Source: Lachnospiraceae bacterium (GTDB taxonomy: Bacteria; Bacillota; Clostridia; Lachnospirales; Lachnospiraceae). From it: a stretch of 40,152 nucleotides of DNA. Below are positions 1 through 8,345 of the stretch, piece after piece. The stretch is taken from contig JAUNGD010000031.1 in the NCBI GenBank assembly GCA_030524705.1, positions 1-40,152 of the forward strand, given 5' to 3'. The notes below the pieces were generated by a model. The model did no database searches. It saw nothing but the letters and a program-made list of their open reading frames with translations, and was not told the origin of the DNA. Numbering within the stretch: position 1 is the stretch's first letter; the number at the start of each line of letters is the position of its first letter. Both the position numbers and the translations under genes were made by a program.

Positions 1-1
1 A

Positions 2-2395
2 CCGCAGAGTCAGGCAGGCACAAAGCCGCAGGGGCAGGCAGCCGTAAAAATGCCGGAAAATCCGGCAACTGCGAGGACACAGAATCTGGCGGAGACAGCT
101 GCAGAAACAGCAAGGGTTCAGACGGAAGTAAAGGCACAGGAAATAAAAGCACAAAGTCAGGGAGCTGCAAGGCCTCAGAGCCAGACCGGAGCAAAACCGC
201 AGGGACAAACAGGCACGAGACCGCAGGGGCAGGCAGGTGCAAGACCGCAGGGACAGACCGGTATGAAGCCGCAGGGTGGCAGATATCAGAATGACGGTCA
301 GGGACGCGGCCAGAATGGCGGCAGGTACCAGGGAGACGGCCAGAACCGGGGCCAGGGCGGATACGGCGGCCGCGGCCAGAATGGCGGCAGATATCAGGGA
401 GACGGCCAGAACCGGGGCCAGGGCGGACGTTCCACCAATATCCCGAAAGCTCCGGTAGAATCCAAGCCGCTGGAGAAGGAGAGCAGAAAGCGTACCGAGC
501 GCGGTGACAGGAACCGTGCGGATAAGGGCGATAAGCTGGAGAGAATGGAAAAGAATGTCCGTCAGAATCAGAAGGGCGGACCGAGGAAGAACCAGCAGAC
601 CAAGGCGCCTGCACCGAAGCCGGCAGAGAAACCGGAGGATACGATCCGCACGATCACGATACCGGAGAAGCTCACTATTTCCGAGCTTGCAGAGGCAATG
701 AAGGTGCAGCCTTCCGCTGTTGTGAAGAAGCTGTTCCTGCAGGGCACGATGGTTACTGTGAATCAGGAAGTGGATTTTGATAAGGCTGAGGAGATTGCTC
801 TTGAGTTTAATTGTATCTGTGAAAAAGAAGTAAAAGTAAACGTACTGGAAGAACTGCTGAAGGAAGAAGAGGATGCAGAGGAGACACTGGTACCGCGTTC
901 TCCGGTTGTCTGCGTTATGGGGCACGTTGACCACGGTAAAACCTCTCTTCTGGATGCCATCAGAAACACTCATGTAATAGACAAAGAGGCCGGCGGAATC
1001 ACGCAGCACATCGGTGCATATGTAGTTTCTGTAAACGGTGAAAAGATTACGTTCCTGGATACCCCGGGACATGAGGCATTTACTGCAATGCGTATGCGGG
1101 GAGCAAACTCTACGGATATTGCTATTCTTGTCGTGGCGGCGGATGACGGCGTAATGCCTCAGACCGTGGAGGCCATCAATCATGCAAAGGCAGCAGGCAT
1201 TGAAATCATTGTTGCGATCAACAAGATTGATAAGCCGAGCGCAAATGTAGAAAGAGTAAAGCAGGAGCTTTCCGAATACGAGCTGATTCCGGAGGACTGG
1301 GGCGGAAGCACGGTATTTGTACCGGTATCTGCACACACCCAGGAAGGTATTGATACCCTGTTGGAGATGATCCTTCTGACTGCTGAGGTTGCGGAGCTGA
1401 AGGCAAATCCGAAGAGAAAGGCAAGAGGTCTTGTGATCGAGGCTGAGCTTGACAAGGGAAAGGGCCCGGTGGCTACTGTACTGGTGCAAAAGGGTACGCT
1501 TCATGTGGGCGATCCGATTGCGGCAGGCTCCTGTTACGGTAAAGTAAGAGCCATGATGGACGATAAGGGACGCCGGGTGAAGGAAGCAGGACCGTCTACT
1601 CCAGTGGAGATCCTTGGATTCAGCGATGTGCCGAATGCCGGTGAAATTTTCATGGCGATGGACAACGAAAAGGAAGCAAGAAGCTTTGCCGAGACCTTTA
1701 TCAGCGAAGGCAGGGAGCGTTTGCTGGAGGATACAAAATTCAGAATGTCCCTGGATGATCTGTACTCACAGATTCAGGCCGGCAATCTGAAGGAGCTTGA
1801 CCTGATCGTAAAGGCGGATGTACAGGGCTCCGTAGAGGCAGTAAAACAGAGTCTGCTTAAGCTTTCCAATGAAGAAGTCGTGGTTAAGATTATCCACGGC
1901 GGCGTAGGCGCAATCAACGAGTCCGATGTTATCCTGGCTTCCGCTTCCAAAGCGATCATCATTGGATTCAACGTAAGGCCGGATGCCATGGCGAAGTCCA
2001 CCGCAGAGCGCGAGGGCGTTGATATCCGCCTGTATCGTGTCATTTACGATGCGATTGCCGATGTAGAAGCAGCTATGAAGGGTATGCTTGACCCGATTTT
2101 TGAAGAGAAGGTAATCGGTCATGCCGAGATTCGTCAGACCTTCAAGGCTTCCGGCGTTGGAACAATCGCAGGTTCCTACGTGCTGGACGGTGTCTTCCAG
2201 AGAGGATGCTCCGCACGTATTACCCGGGAAGGCAAGGTCATCTTCGACGGAGCCATTGCTTCCCTGAAGCGATTCAAGGATGATGTGAAGGAAGTAAAAG
2301 CCGGCTATGAGTGCGGTCTTGTATTCGAAAAATTCAACGACATCCAGGAAGAAGACCGCGTAGAAGCCTACACCATGGTGGAGGTTCCGCGATAG
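2..2395 (+). CDS. infB: Translation initiation factor IF-2, 5' end outside window
   Basis: IF-2 is the GTPase that delivers initiator fMet-tRNA to the ribosome. The frame is open to the left edge, so the first ATG (50) is probably internal and the N-terminus is missing. The N-terminal part is low complexity: repeated PQGQ(T/A)G blocks, then two Gly/Arg-rich copies of a [17 protein letters not shown]-like unit, then a basic linker. The IF2_N domain follows ([18 protein letters not shown]). The G domain shows G1 GHVDHGKT (about 920-943), G2 [10 protein letters not shown]3 DTPGHEAF, G4 NKID and a SAHT motif. The C-terminal domains are complete and end in YTMVEVPR. It is the first visible gene of an infB-rbfA-nrnA-truB-ribF run. 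Identity is certain; only the start is unknown. Confidence 0.97.
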   Translation, partial: PQSQAGTKPQGQAAVKMPENPATARTQNLAETAAETARVQTEVKAQEIKAQSQGAARPQSQTGAKPQGQTGTRPQGQAGARPQGQTGMKPQGGRYQNDGQGRGQNGGRYQGDGQNRGQGGYGGRGQNGGRYQGDGQNRGQGGRSTNIPKAPVESKPLEKESRKRTERGDRNRADKGDKLERMEKNVRQNQKGGPRKNQQTKAPAPKPAEKPEDTIRTITIPEKLTISELAEAMKVQPSAVVKKLFLQGTMVTVNQEVDFDKAEEIALEFNCICEKEVKVNVLEELLKEEEDAEETLVPRSPVVCVMGHVDHGKTSLLDAIRNTHVIDKEAGGITQHIGAYVVSVNGEKITFLDTPGHEAFTAMRMRGANSTDIAILVVAADDGVMPQTVEAINHAKAAGIEIIVAINKIDKPSANVERVKQELSEYELIPEDWGGSTVFVPVSAHTQEGIDTLLEMILLTAEVAELKANPKRKARGLVIEAELDKGKGPVATVLVQKGTLHVGDPIAAGSCYGKVRAMMDDKGRRVKEAGPSTPVEILGFSDVPNAGEIFMAMDNEKEARSFAETFISEGRERLLEDTKFRMSLDDLYSQIQAGNLKELDLIVKADVQGSVEAVKQSLLKLSNEEVVVKIIHGGVGAINESDVILASASKAIIIGFNVRPDAMAKSTAEREGVDIRLYRVIYDAIADVEAAMKGMLDPIFEEKVIGHAEIRQTFKASGVGTIAGSYVLDGVFQRGCSARITREGKVIFDGAIASLKRFKDDVKEVKAGYECGLVFEKFNDIQEEDRVEAYTMVEVPR

Positions 2396-2399
2396 CAAT

Positions 2400-2454
2400 G
2401 AGCCGTGCCAGACAGCGATGAGGCGGAGCCGCATCGAGGGGCGCAGCACGGCTC
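2400..2454. repeat. Nested inverted repeat between infB and rbfA
   Basis: A perfect 9-bp outer stem (GAGCCGTGC at 2400-2408 with GCACGGCTC at 2446-2454) encloses a second hairpin (CGATG 2416-2420 with CATCG 2432-2436, extended by GGC/GCC around a GGA loop). No U-run follows, so it is not a typical terminator. It may be a dispersed intergenic element or an mRNA processing/stability structure inside the operon. Confidence 0.6.
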
Positions 2455-2510
2455 AGAAGTAGTGAGGGCTAGGCGAATGCCAATTTTAATATATAAAGGC
2501 AGGAATTTGA

Positions 2511-2891
2511 ATGAGAAAAAACAGTATAAAGAATACCAGAATCAACGGGGAAGTTCAGAAGGAATTGTCCAGGATCATCCAGAATGAGATCAAGGATCCG
2601 AGAATCGCTCCGATGACTTCAGTGGTTGCCGCGGAGGTGGCTCCGGATCTGAAGACATGTAAAGCCTATATTTCGGTGTTCGGAGATGAGAAAGCGTCAG
2701 CGGATACGCTGGCAGGGCTGAAAAGCGCGGAGGGATATATCCGCCGCCAGCTTGCCCGCAGCGTAAATCTCAGAAACACGCCGGAAATCCGCTTTATTCT
2801 GGATCAGTCGATTGCATACGGAGTAAATATGTCTCATTTGATTGATGAAGTCATTGGTGACGATGAAAAGAAGCGTAATTCCGCAGATTAG
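2511..2891 (+). CDS. rbfA: 30S ribosome-binding factor A
   Basis: RbfA is a small KH-fold assembly factor that binds the 16S rRNA helix 1 region during late 30S maturation. The 126-aa product has the usual length. Typical features are the basic start (MRKNSIKNTRINGEVQKELSRIIQ), the block IKDPRIAPMTSVVAAEVAPDLKTCKAYISVFG and the C-terminal LDQSIAYGVNMSHLIDEV. The ATG at 2511 is preceded by an AGGAA element. It follows infB after a 115-nt gap holding a hairpin and precedes nrnA, the standard Firmicute order. High confidence. Confidence 0.96.
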   Translation: MRKNSIKNTRINGEVQKELSRIIQNEIKDPRIAPMTSVVAAEVAPDLKTCKAYISVFGDEKASADTLAGLKSAEGYIRRQLARSVNLRNTPEIRFILDQSIAYGVNMSHLIDEVIGDDEKKRNSAD

Positions 2892-2935
2892 AATACCATA
2901 AAAGCAGGGGAAGAATGAGGAAAGGGATGAGCGCG

Positions 2936-3904
2936 ATGATTAATCTTGCAGAAGAATTGAAGGGTGTGCGAACGGTAGCGATCGCCGGCCACGTAAGGCC
3001 GGACGGAGACGCCATTGGTTCATGCCTGGGTCTGTATCATTATCTGAAGAAGAATTACCCGGAGATTGAGGCGAAGGTGTACCTGGAGCAGATACCAGAC
3101 GCATACAGGATAATTGCCGGAGTTGATGAGGTAATCTGCCAGACCGGGGCGGAAACGGAAGCAGATTTATTTTTCTGCCTTGACTGCGCGGACGAGAAGC
3201 GTCTTGGAGACTTTGCGGTACTTTGTAAAAAAGCCAGACGTACTGTCTGCATTGATCACCATATCAGCAATGGCGGATTTGCGGATGAAAATTATATTGT
3301 GCCGGATGCAAGTTCTACTTCGGAGCTGGTTTTCGGGGTTCTGGAGGAAGAAAAGATCCCATATGAATCCGCGGAGGCTTTGTATATGGGAATTGTTCAT
3401 GATACAGGCGTTTTCCGGCATTCCTGTACCTCTCCGGAGACCATGGAGATTGCGGCCAGGCTGATGAAAAAAGGGATCGACGGTTCAAAGATCATCAACA
3501 GGACGTATTACGATAAGACCTACCACCAGAATCAGATCCTTGGAAGGGCACTCCTTGAGAGTATTCTGCTCATGGACAAAAAAATTATTTTCAGTGCGAT
3601 CAGGCAGAAAGAAATGGATTTTTATGGAGTAACTCCATCTGACCTGGATGGTATTGTACAGATACTGATGAGTACCTCAGGAACTGAGGTCGCAATTTTT
3701 CTGTATGAGACAGAGCCGCAGACCTTTAAGGTAAGCCTGCGCTCCAGGGAGATTGTTGACGTGAGTGTGGTTGCCGCATATTTTGGAGGCGGCGGTCATG
3801 TAAGAGCCGCAGGCTGTACGATGCAGGGAAGCATTTATGATGTCGTGAACAACATTACGCTTCATATCGAAGAGCAGCTTCGGCAGGAGAACAGTTGTGA
3901 TTAA
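2936..3904 (+). CDS. nrnA: DHH/DHHA1 phosphoesterase (nanoRNase / pAp phosphatase, NrnA-like)
   Basis: NrnA-type enzymes hydrolyse short RNA oligonucleotides and pAp with Mn2+ in the cytoplasm. The DHH domain is clear: GHVRPDGDAIGS near the N-terminus, then DCAD, then the signature DHH in CIDHHISN. The C-terminal DHHA1 domain carries GGGGHVRAAG. I prefer the ATG at 2936 (MINLAEELKG) because AGGAAAGGG lies about 9 nt upstream and family members start there; ATGs at 2915 and 2927 are also in frame. The end overlaps the truB start by 8 nt, indicating translational coupling. Bifunctional activity is inferred from the family. Confidence 0.9.
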   Translation: MINLAEELKGVRTVAIAGHVRPDGDAIGSCLGLYHYLKKNYPEIEAKVYLEQIPDAYRIIAGVDEVICQTGAETEADLFFCLDCADEKRLGDFAVLCKKARRTVCIDHHISNGGFADENYIVPDASSTSELVFGVLEEEKIPYESAEALYMGIVHDTGVFRHSCTSPETMEIAARLMKKGIDGSKIINRTYYDKTYHQNQILGRALLESILLMDKKIIFSAIRQKEMDFYGVTPSDLDGIVQILMSTSGTEVAIFLYETEPQTFKVSLRSREIVDVSVVAAYFGGGGHVRAAGCTMQGSIYDVVNNITLHIEEQLRQENSCD

Positions 3905-4811
3905 CGGTATTATAAACGTATATAAGGAGCGCGGCTATACCTCCCATGATGTGGTGGCAAAGCTGCGCGGAATTTTAAAACAAAAGAAGATCGGTCACAC
4001 AGGGACCTTGGATCCGGAGGCGCAGGGTGTGCTTCCGGTTTGTCTTGGGAAAGCAACGAAGGTATGCGAGCTTCTGACAGATAAGACAAAAGAGTACCGG
4101 GCGGTACTCCGGCTTGGCGTCGTGACAGATACGCAGGATATGACGGGCACAGTCCTTCAGGAGACGGATGTGACCTGTACGGAGGAGGAGATCAGAGCCT
4201 GTATTTCGGGATTTACCGGAGTGCAGGAGCAAATTCCGCCGATGTATTCTGCTTTGAAGGTAGACGGGAAAAAATTGTATGAGCTGGCGCGGCAGGGCAT
4301 CGAGGTTGAACGCAAACCAAGAAAGATCATCATTGAGAGGATTGAGATTGAAGATATTTCCCTGCCGGAACTGACTATGACCGTAAAGTGCTCCAAGGGA
4401 ACGTATATCAGGACACTTTGTCATGATATTGGCGCTGCTTTGGGCTGCGGCGGATGCATGAAGTCACTGCTGCGTATACAGGTGGGCCCTTTTTTACTGG
4501 AAAACAGTGTGACGATAGACGAGATCATCCGCTGCAGAGATGAGGGCCGGCTGGATGAGGTGGTTCATCCGACGGACTCTGTATTTTTACATTTGCCGGA
4601 GCTTACCCTGACGCCGGAGGCGGAGCGGTTTGTTCGAAATGGCAATCCTTTATATCCGGGAATGCCGGGGATCGCAGCGGAAATACTGCGGGGAAAAGCC
4701 ATGGAAAGCGATACGAAGCTGCGGGTTTACAGCGCAGAAGGAGAATTTCTGGCAGTATATCAATGGGACAGGGAAAAAGCCTGTTATCGGGCCGTGAAGA
4801 TGTTTTTATAA
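3897..4811 (+). CDS. truB: tRNA pseudouridine-55 synthase
   Basis: TruB converts U55 in the T-loop of tRNAs to pseudouridine. The catalytic motif GHTGTLDPEAQGVLPVCLG sits at residues 33-51, with the catalytic Asp at about residue 39. Other family blocks are IPPMYSALKVDGKKLYELAR and KCSKGTYIRTLCHDIG. Translation starts at a GTG at 3897, inside the last codons of nrnA, with GGCAGGAGA as ribosome binding site. The product is 304 aa, the usual length with a small C-terminal PUA-like extension. The position between nrnA and ribF is conserved in Firmicutes. Confidence 0.96.
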   Translation: MINGIINVYKERGYTSHDVVAKLRGILKQKKIGHTGTLDPEAQGVLPVCLGKATKVCELLTDKTKEYRAVLRLGVVTDTQDMTGTVLQETDVTCTEEEIRACISGFTGVQEQIPPMYSALKVDGKKLYELARQGIEVERKPRKIIIERIEIEDISLPELTMTVKCSKGTYIRTLCHDIGAALGCGGCMKSLLRIQVGPFLLENSVTIDEIIRCRDEGRLDEVVHPTDSVFLHLPELTLTPEAERFVRNGNPLYPGMPGIAAEILRGKAMESDTKLRVYSAEGEFLAVYQWDREKACYRAVKMFL

Positions 4812-4834
4812 AAAGGAGCTGGCCAGTAAGACAG

Positions 4835-5731
4835 ATGATATATATAGATGATACAACAGATTTTTATTCGGATCAGCCATCGGCTGTCACATTGGGAAAG
4901 TTTGACGGCCTGCACAGAGGGCACCAGAAGCTTTTGAAGAAAGTGAAATATCTGCAAAGGCAGGGATTCAGAGGAATTGTTTTTTCAATAGCTCCTGAGA
5001 AGGTACCGGTGCTTCTGACTTCAGAGGAGAAGCGGGCCATGGTGGAGGAACAGGGGATGGACTGCATGATAAAGTGCCCCTTCATTCCGGAAGTCCTCAG
5101 CATGGATCCGGAGACCTTTCTTGCAGATGTGCTGATAAAAAAACTGCATGCTGAACATATCGTGGTGGGTACGGATTTCAGATTTGGATATAAGCGTACA
5201 GGGGATGTCAGGCTACTGGGGTTACTTCAGAAAAAATACGGTTTTACGCTTCATGTGATCGAAAAGGAATGCTTTCAGGGCAGAGAGATCAGCAGTACGT
5301 ATGTGAAGGAAGCTCTGGCAGGCGCTGATATGGAACTAGTGACGGAACTGCTGGGCTATACGTACCCTGTGAGCGGCATTGTCCGGCATGGCAGACAGCT
5401 TGGCAGAAGGATCGGTATGCCTACGGTCAATCTGGTGCCTGAGGAGCGCAAGCTGATGCCTCCTCCGGGAGTATATTTCAGCCGCACGGAAGTCGGAGAA
5501 AGCACGTACTGCGGTGTGACAAATATTGGTTATAAACCGACGGTGGACGGATCTTTTCTGGGTGCCGAGACGTATCTTTACGGGACACATGAGAATCTGT
5601 ATGACCGGGAAATCAAAGTCAGCCTGTTGAGGTTCCGGCGGCAAGAACGAAAATTTGGTTCGGTGGAAGAACTGAAAGCGCAGATGGAAAAGGACATTTT
5701 GGCCGGAAAGGAGTATTTCCGTGTATCATGA
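4835..5731 (+). CDS. ribF: Bifunctional riboflavin kinase / FAD synthetase
   Basis: RibF phosphorylates riboflavin to FMN and adenylylates FMN to FAD. The N-terminal nucleotidyltransferase domain has GKFDGLHRGHQKL (an HxGH-type site), GTDFRFGYKRTGD and EISSTYVKEAL. The C-terminal riboflavin kinase domain has GRQLGRRIGMPTVNL (the PTxN motif) and a conserved PPGVYF. The frame extends upstream to 4763 inside truB, but family members begin near MIYIDDTTDF, so I choose the ATG at 4835. The clearest Shine-Dalgarno (AAGGAG near 4814) is rather far away. The 3' end overlaps the next gene by 11 nt. Confidence 0.95.
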   Translation: MIYIDDTTDFYSDQPSAVTLGKFDGLHRGHQKLLKKVKYLQRQGFRGIVFSIAPEKVPVLLTSEEKRAMVEEQGMDCMIKCPFIPEVLSMDPETFLADVLIKKLHAEHIVVGTDFRFGYKRTGDVRLLGLLQKKYGFTLHVIEKECFQGREISSTYVKEALAGADMELVTELLGYTYPVSGIVRHGRQLGRRIGMPTVNLVPEERKLMPPPGVYFSRTEVGESTYCGVTNIGYKPTVDGSFLGAETYLYGTHENLYDREIKVSLLRFRRQERKFGSVEELKAQMEKDILAGKEYFRVS

Positions 5732-6167
5732 ATTATGGACGATAAGCTGTGTTTTGTTTGCGCTGGGATTTCTCTGCGGCGCAGCAGGACTTTTTTTAAA
5801 GTACTATTTCCAGAGGAACGAAAGATATCAGGGTCACGCAGAGGCGCGGGTAGTGGATATTGTCGCTGAGCCACGGAAGGGCCTGGCGTCCCTGTCGGAG
5901 TTTCATAACAGGCAGGCGGCGGTTTTTGAATTTTATGCCGGAGGCAGATTGATCAAGGTTAAAGATCCTGCCGATACATATCCATGTCCGTATTATCTGA
6001 ATCAGCGTATACACATCAGCTATGATAAAGAAGAACCGGAGCATTTTTATATCGAAAAGAAAAATCACTGGAAGCAGCTTGCCTCCGGGATCAGCATGCT
6101 GGGAGTCGTATGTATCGTGGCGGGATGTGTGCTGTTCCTGATGTATGCCGCCAGAGTTACGGTCTGA
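5721..6167 (+). CDS. Small two-helix membrane protein, DUF3592-like
   Basis: Starts at a GTG (5721) inside the end of ribF with AAGGAG 7 nt upstream, so it is translationally coupled. The 148-aa product has an N-terminal hydrophobic segment (about residues 6-28), a central soluble part of about 85 residues rich in beta-type sequence (VFEFYAGGRLIKVKDPADTYP, QRIHISYDKEEPEHFYIE) and a C-terminal membrane helix (about 121-142). This two-helix sandwich layout resembles DUF3592-type proteins. Function is unknown; proximity to ribF may reflect only operon position. A strong terminator follows. Confidence 0.7.
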   Translation: MYHELWTISCVLFALGFLCGAAGLFLKYYFQRNERYQGHAEARVVDIVAEPRKGLASLSEFHNRQAAVFEFYAGGRLIKVKDPADTYPCPYYLNQRIHISYDKEEPEHFYIEKKNHWKQLASGISMLGVVCIVAGCVLFLMYAARVTV

Positions 6168-6228
6168 GGGCCGGGCGGTATGCGGCAGAGCTGCAGTCTG
6201 AGGTCTGAGAAATATGCATCTGGCGCGG

Positions 6229-6290
6229 AAAAAATGTGCTTCATTGAGGGGATATGGAAGGCGCGGGGATGTGCGAAGCACATTTTTTTA
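6229..6290. terminator. Bidirectional intrinsic terminator after the ribF operon
   Basis: AAAAAATGTGCTTC (6229-6242) pairs perfectly with GAAGCACATTTTTT (6275-6288) across a loop of about 32 nt. The U-run on the plus strand and the A-run at the 5' side make it usable in both directions. It closes the infB-ribF operon before the MATE gene. Confidence 0.8.
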
Positions 6291-6330
6291 TTAAACCGGG
6301 ATGATCTGGAAGGAATGGAGCGGCGTGAAA

Positions 6331-7722
6331 ATGACAAAGGAAAAAACGAAAGAAACGGCAGAGACAAGAGAGCTTTTCGAGACGAGGCCGGTTCCCTCCG
6401 CCCTGGCAAAAATGGCGGTTCCCACCATTGTTAGCCAGTTGATTACACTAGTTTATAATATTGCAGATACCTGGTTTATCGGGCAGACCAACAATCCCTA
6501 TATGGTTGCGGCGTCATCCCTGGTGCTGACGGTTTTTCTGATGACGTCGGCGATTGCCAATTTATTTGGAGTGGGCGGCGGCAGCCTGGTGGTCCGGCTT
6601 TTGGGAAGGAAGGATGAGGAAGAGGCAAAGAAGGTGGCTTCGCTCAGTCTGGTATTGGCAGTTTTTGCTTCCCTGTTCTTTTCGGCTGTATGTTTTATTT
6701 TTATGGATCCGCTGCTTCTTCTGCTGGGAGCCAGCGGCAATACGATTGGGTTTGCGAGGCAGTATCTGATGCTTGTCGTTGTGATCGGCGGTCTGCCGAC
6801 GGTTCTCGCAAATACCATGAGTGCAATGGTGCGGAATATCGGCTATTCGAAGGAGGCCGGATTCGGTCTGGGAATGGGCGGAATATTAAATGTAATTCTT
6901 GATCCGGTTTTTATGTTCCTGATTTTTCCGAAGGGCTATGAGGTGGCAGGTGCGGCGGCCGCAACGATGCTTTCCAATGTAATCACTTTGATTTATTTTG
7001 TGTTTGTATATCAAAGCTTGAAGGGCAAGACGGTTCTTTCCCTGCCGAAAAGCATGGAAAAAATCAGAAGGGAATCTTTAAGCTCTCTTTTTTCTGTGGG
7101 GATTCCGGCGGCAATGAGCCTGTTTCTTTTTGATCTGACTAATATTGTGATCAACAGGCTTGCGGCGGGGCACGGGGATATTGAGCTGGCGGCAATCGGG
7201 ATTGTTCTGAAGGTGGAACGCCTTCCTTTGAATATCGGGATCGGCATTTGCCTTGGAATGACGCCGCTGGTTGCATATAATTATGCGTCAAAAAATCATA
7301 AAAGAATGACAGATTTTTTCAGGGCGGCACGGCTGGCGGGATTGATTGTCTCTGTTCTCTGCGTGATTTTTTACCGTATTTTTGCATCGTATATTATAGG
7401 CGCCTTTATTTCTGATGCGGAGACGGTGAGCTTCGGAACGGAATTTTTGCAGTCCCGGTGTTTTGCAACGCCGTTTATGTTCCTGAGTTTTCATATGGTG
7501 CATTTTATGCAGGCAGTGGACAGGGGAAAGGTTTCTTTTTGGCTGGCCGTGATCAGACAGATCTGTTTGAATATTCCTATTTTGTTCCTGATGAATGCTT
7601 TGGCCGGAATGAGCGGAATTGTATGGACACAGCTGATTGCGGATTTTATCAATGTGATCATTTCATATATCATTTATAAGCGCTTGATTGGGAAGATTAC
7701 CTGCGGCAACGAACGAAAATAA
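6331..7722 (+). CDS. MATE family multidrug/cation efflux transporter
   Basis: A MATE-type antiporter exports drugs or cationic metabolites using an Na+ or H+ gradient. The product (about 463 aa) has twelve hydrophobic segments in two related halves. Typical N-terminal sequence is PSALAKMAVPTIVSQLITLVYNIADTWFIGQ, with a second-half counterpart near SLFSVGIPAAMSLFLFDLTNIVINRLAAGHG. The ATG at 6331 is chosen because GGAG lies about 10 nt upstream; an ATG at 6301 would add ten polar residues. It is a single-gene unit between a terminator and the rpsO promoter. Substrate cannot be predicted. Confidence 0.9.
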   Translation: MTKEKTKETAETRELFETRPVPSALAKMAVPTIVSQLITLVYNIADTWFIGQTNNPYMVAASSLVLTVFLMTSAIANLFGVGGGSLVVRLLGRKDEEEAKKVASLSLVLAVFASLFFSAVCFIFMDPLLLLLGASGNTIGFARQYLMLVVVIGGLPTVLANTMSAMVRNIGYSKEAGFGLGMGGILNVILDPVFMFLIFPKGYEVAGAAAATMLSNVITLIYFVFVYQSLKGKTVLSLPKSMEKIRRESLSSLFSVGIPAAMSLFLFDLTNIVINRLAAGHGDIELAAIGIVLKVERLPLNIGIGICLGMTPLVAYNYASKNHKRMTDFFRAARLAGLIVSVLCVIFYRIFASYIIGAFISDAETVSFGTEFLQSRCFATPFMFLSFHMVHFMQAVDRGKVSFWLAVIRQICLNIPILFLMNALAGMSGIVWTQLIADFINVIISYIIYKRLIGKITCGNERK

Positions 7723-7759
7723 AATGTCTGCATTTTTTTGAACATCTATATTCCGGTGG

Positions 7760-7788
7760 TTGACGGAAAGAATAATATATGCTATATT
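7760..7788 (+). promoter_or_regulatory. Sigma-A promoter of rpsO
   Basis: TTGACG (7760-7765), a 17-nt spacer and TATATT (7783-7788), placed about 90 nt before the rpsO start. It fits a vegetative promoter with a leader of about 85 nt. Confidence 0.75.
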
Positions 7789-7806
7789 GAACAAGTATGA
7801 AATTCA

Positions 7807-7855
7807 GCCGCTACTCAGAAACATGGAGTCTCCGACCGGTTTCCTGGTAGCAGGC
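7807..7855 (+). promoter_or_regulatory. Structured rpsO 5' leader, candidate S15 autoregulatory element
   Basis: GCCGCTAC (7807-7814) pairs with GTAGCaGGC (7847-7855, one bulged A). Above it CAG-AAAC pairs with GTTT-CTG, and the apical part GGAGTCTCC/ACCGG can form small hairpins. It lies between the promoter and the AGGAGG of rpsO. Ribosomal protein S15 represses its own mRNA through structured leaders in several Firmicutes; assignment here is by position and fold, not by a covariance match. Confidence 0.5.
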
Positions 7856-7879
7856 GATTATTAAACAGGAGGATTTATC

Positions 7880-8146
7880 ATGATTTCGAAAGAGAAGAAA
7901 ACAGCAATTATCAACGAGTATGCAAGAACACCGGGCGACACAGGCTCACCGGAGGTTCAGATCGCAGTACTGACAGCAAGGATTCAGGAGCTGACAGCAC
8001 ATCTTCAGACACATCCGAAGGATCATCATTCAAGAAGAGGCCTTCTCAAGATGGTTGGTCAGAGACGTGGTCTTCTTGCTTACCTGAAGAAGACAGATCT
8101 GGAAGGTTACCGTGAACTGATTGCTAAGCTTGGAATCAGAAAATAA
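7880..8146 (+). CDS. rpsO: 30S ribosomal protein S15
   Basis: S15 binds 16S rRNA in the central domain early in 30S assembly. The product has 88 aa, nearly the universal length. The conserved block [43 protein letters not shown] is intact, with the HxxDxHSRRGL-type rRNA-binding core. The ATG at 7880 has AGGAGG 7-8 nt upstream. It has its own promoter and terminator and precedes pnp, the usual pairing in bacteria. Confidence 0.98.
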   Translation: MISKEKKTAIINEYARTPGDTGSPEVQIAVLTARIQELTAHLQTHPKDHHSRRGLLKMVGQRRGLLAYLKKTDLEGYRELIAKLGIRK

Positions 8147-8157
8147 GACACAAAAAA

Positions 8158-8183
8158 GAGGGCGGATATTTTCCGCCCTTACT
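8158..8183 (+). terminator. Hairpin terminator after rpsO
   Basis: GGGCGGA (8160-8166) pairs with TCCGCCC (8172-8178) across a short AU loop. The following T-run is short, so some read-through into pnp is likely. Confidence 0.65.
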
Positions 8184-8242
8184 TTGCATTGCTAAGCAGG
8201 CATCGGGAGTCAGGAGTTTTCTGCAGGAAATGCACCGAGACC

Positions 8243-8280
8243 ACTGAAAAGCAGATTTGACGGCAGATCTTTTTTTCAGT
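8243..8280 (+). promoter_or_regulatory. Stem-loop in the pnp leader
   Basis: ACTGAAAA (8243-8250) pairs with TTTTCAGT (8273-8280), and inside it AGAT pairs with ATCT. The hairpin lies 65 nt before the pnp start. In enterobacteria a pnp leader hairpin is cut by RNase III and mediates PNPase autoregulation; a similar role here is only inferred from position. It also has a U-run and could act as a weak terminator. Confidence 0.45.
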
Positions 8281-8345
8281 AGTTTCGGACTCTTGCAGAT
8301 ATCCGTTTTCTGTTTATGCCTGAACATCAGAAAAGGAGATTAAGT

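Noticed and set aside
1766-2449. 227-codon minus-strand ORF over infB
   Set aside because: Shadow of infB with no start signal or recognisable domain.
6180-6434. Small ORF between the DUF3592-like gene and the MATE gene
   Set aside because: Runs through the terminator hairpin and into the MATE coding region in another frame.
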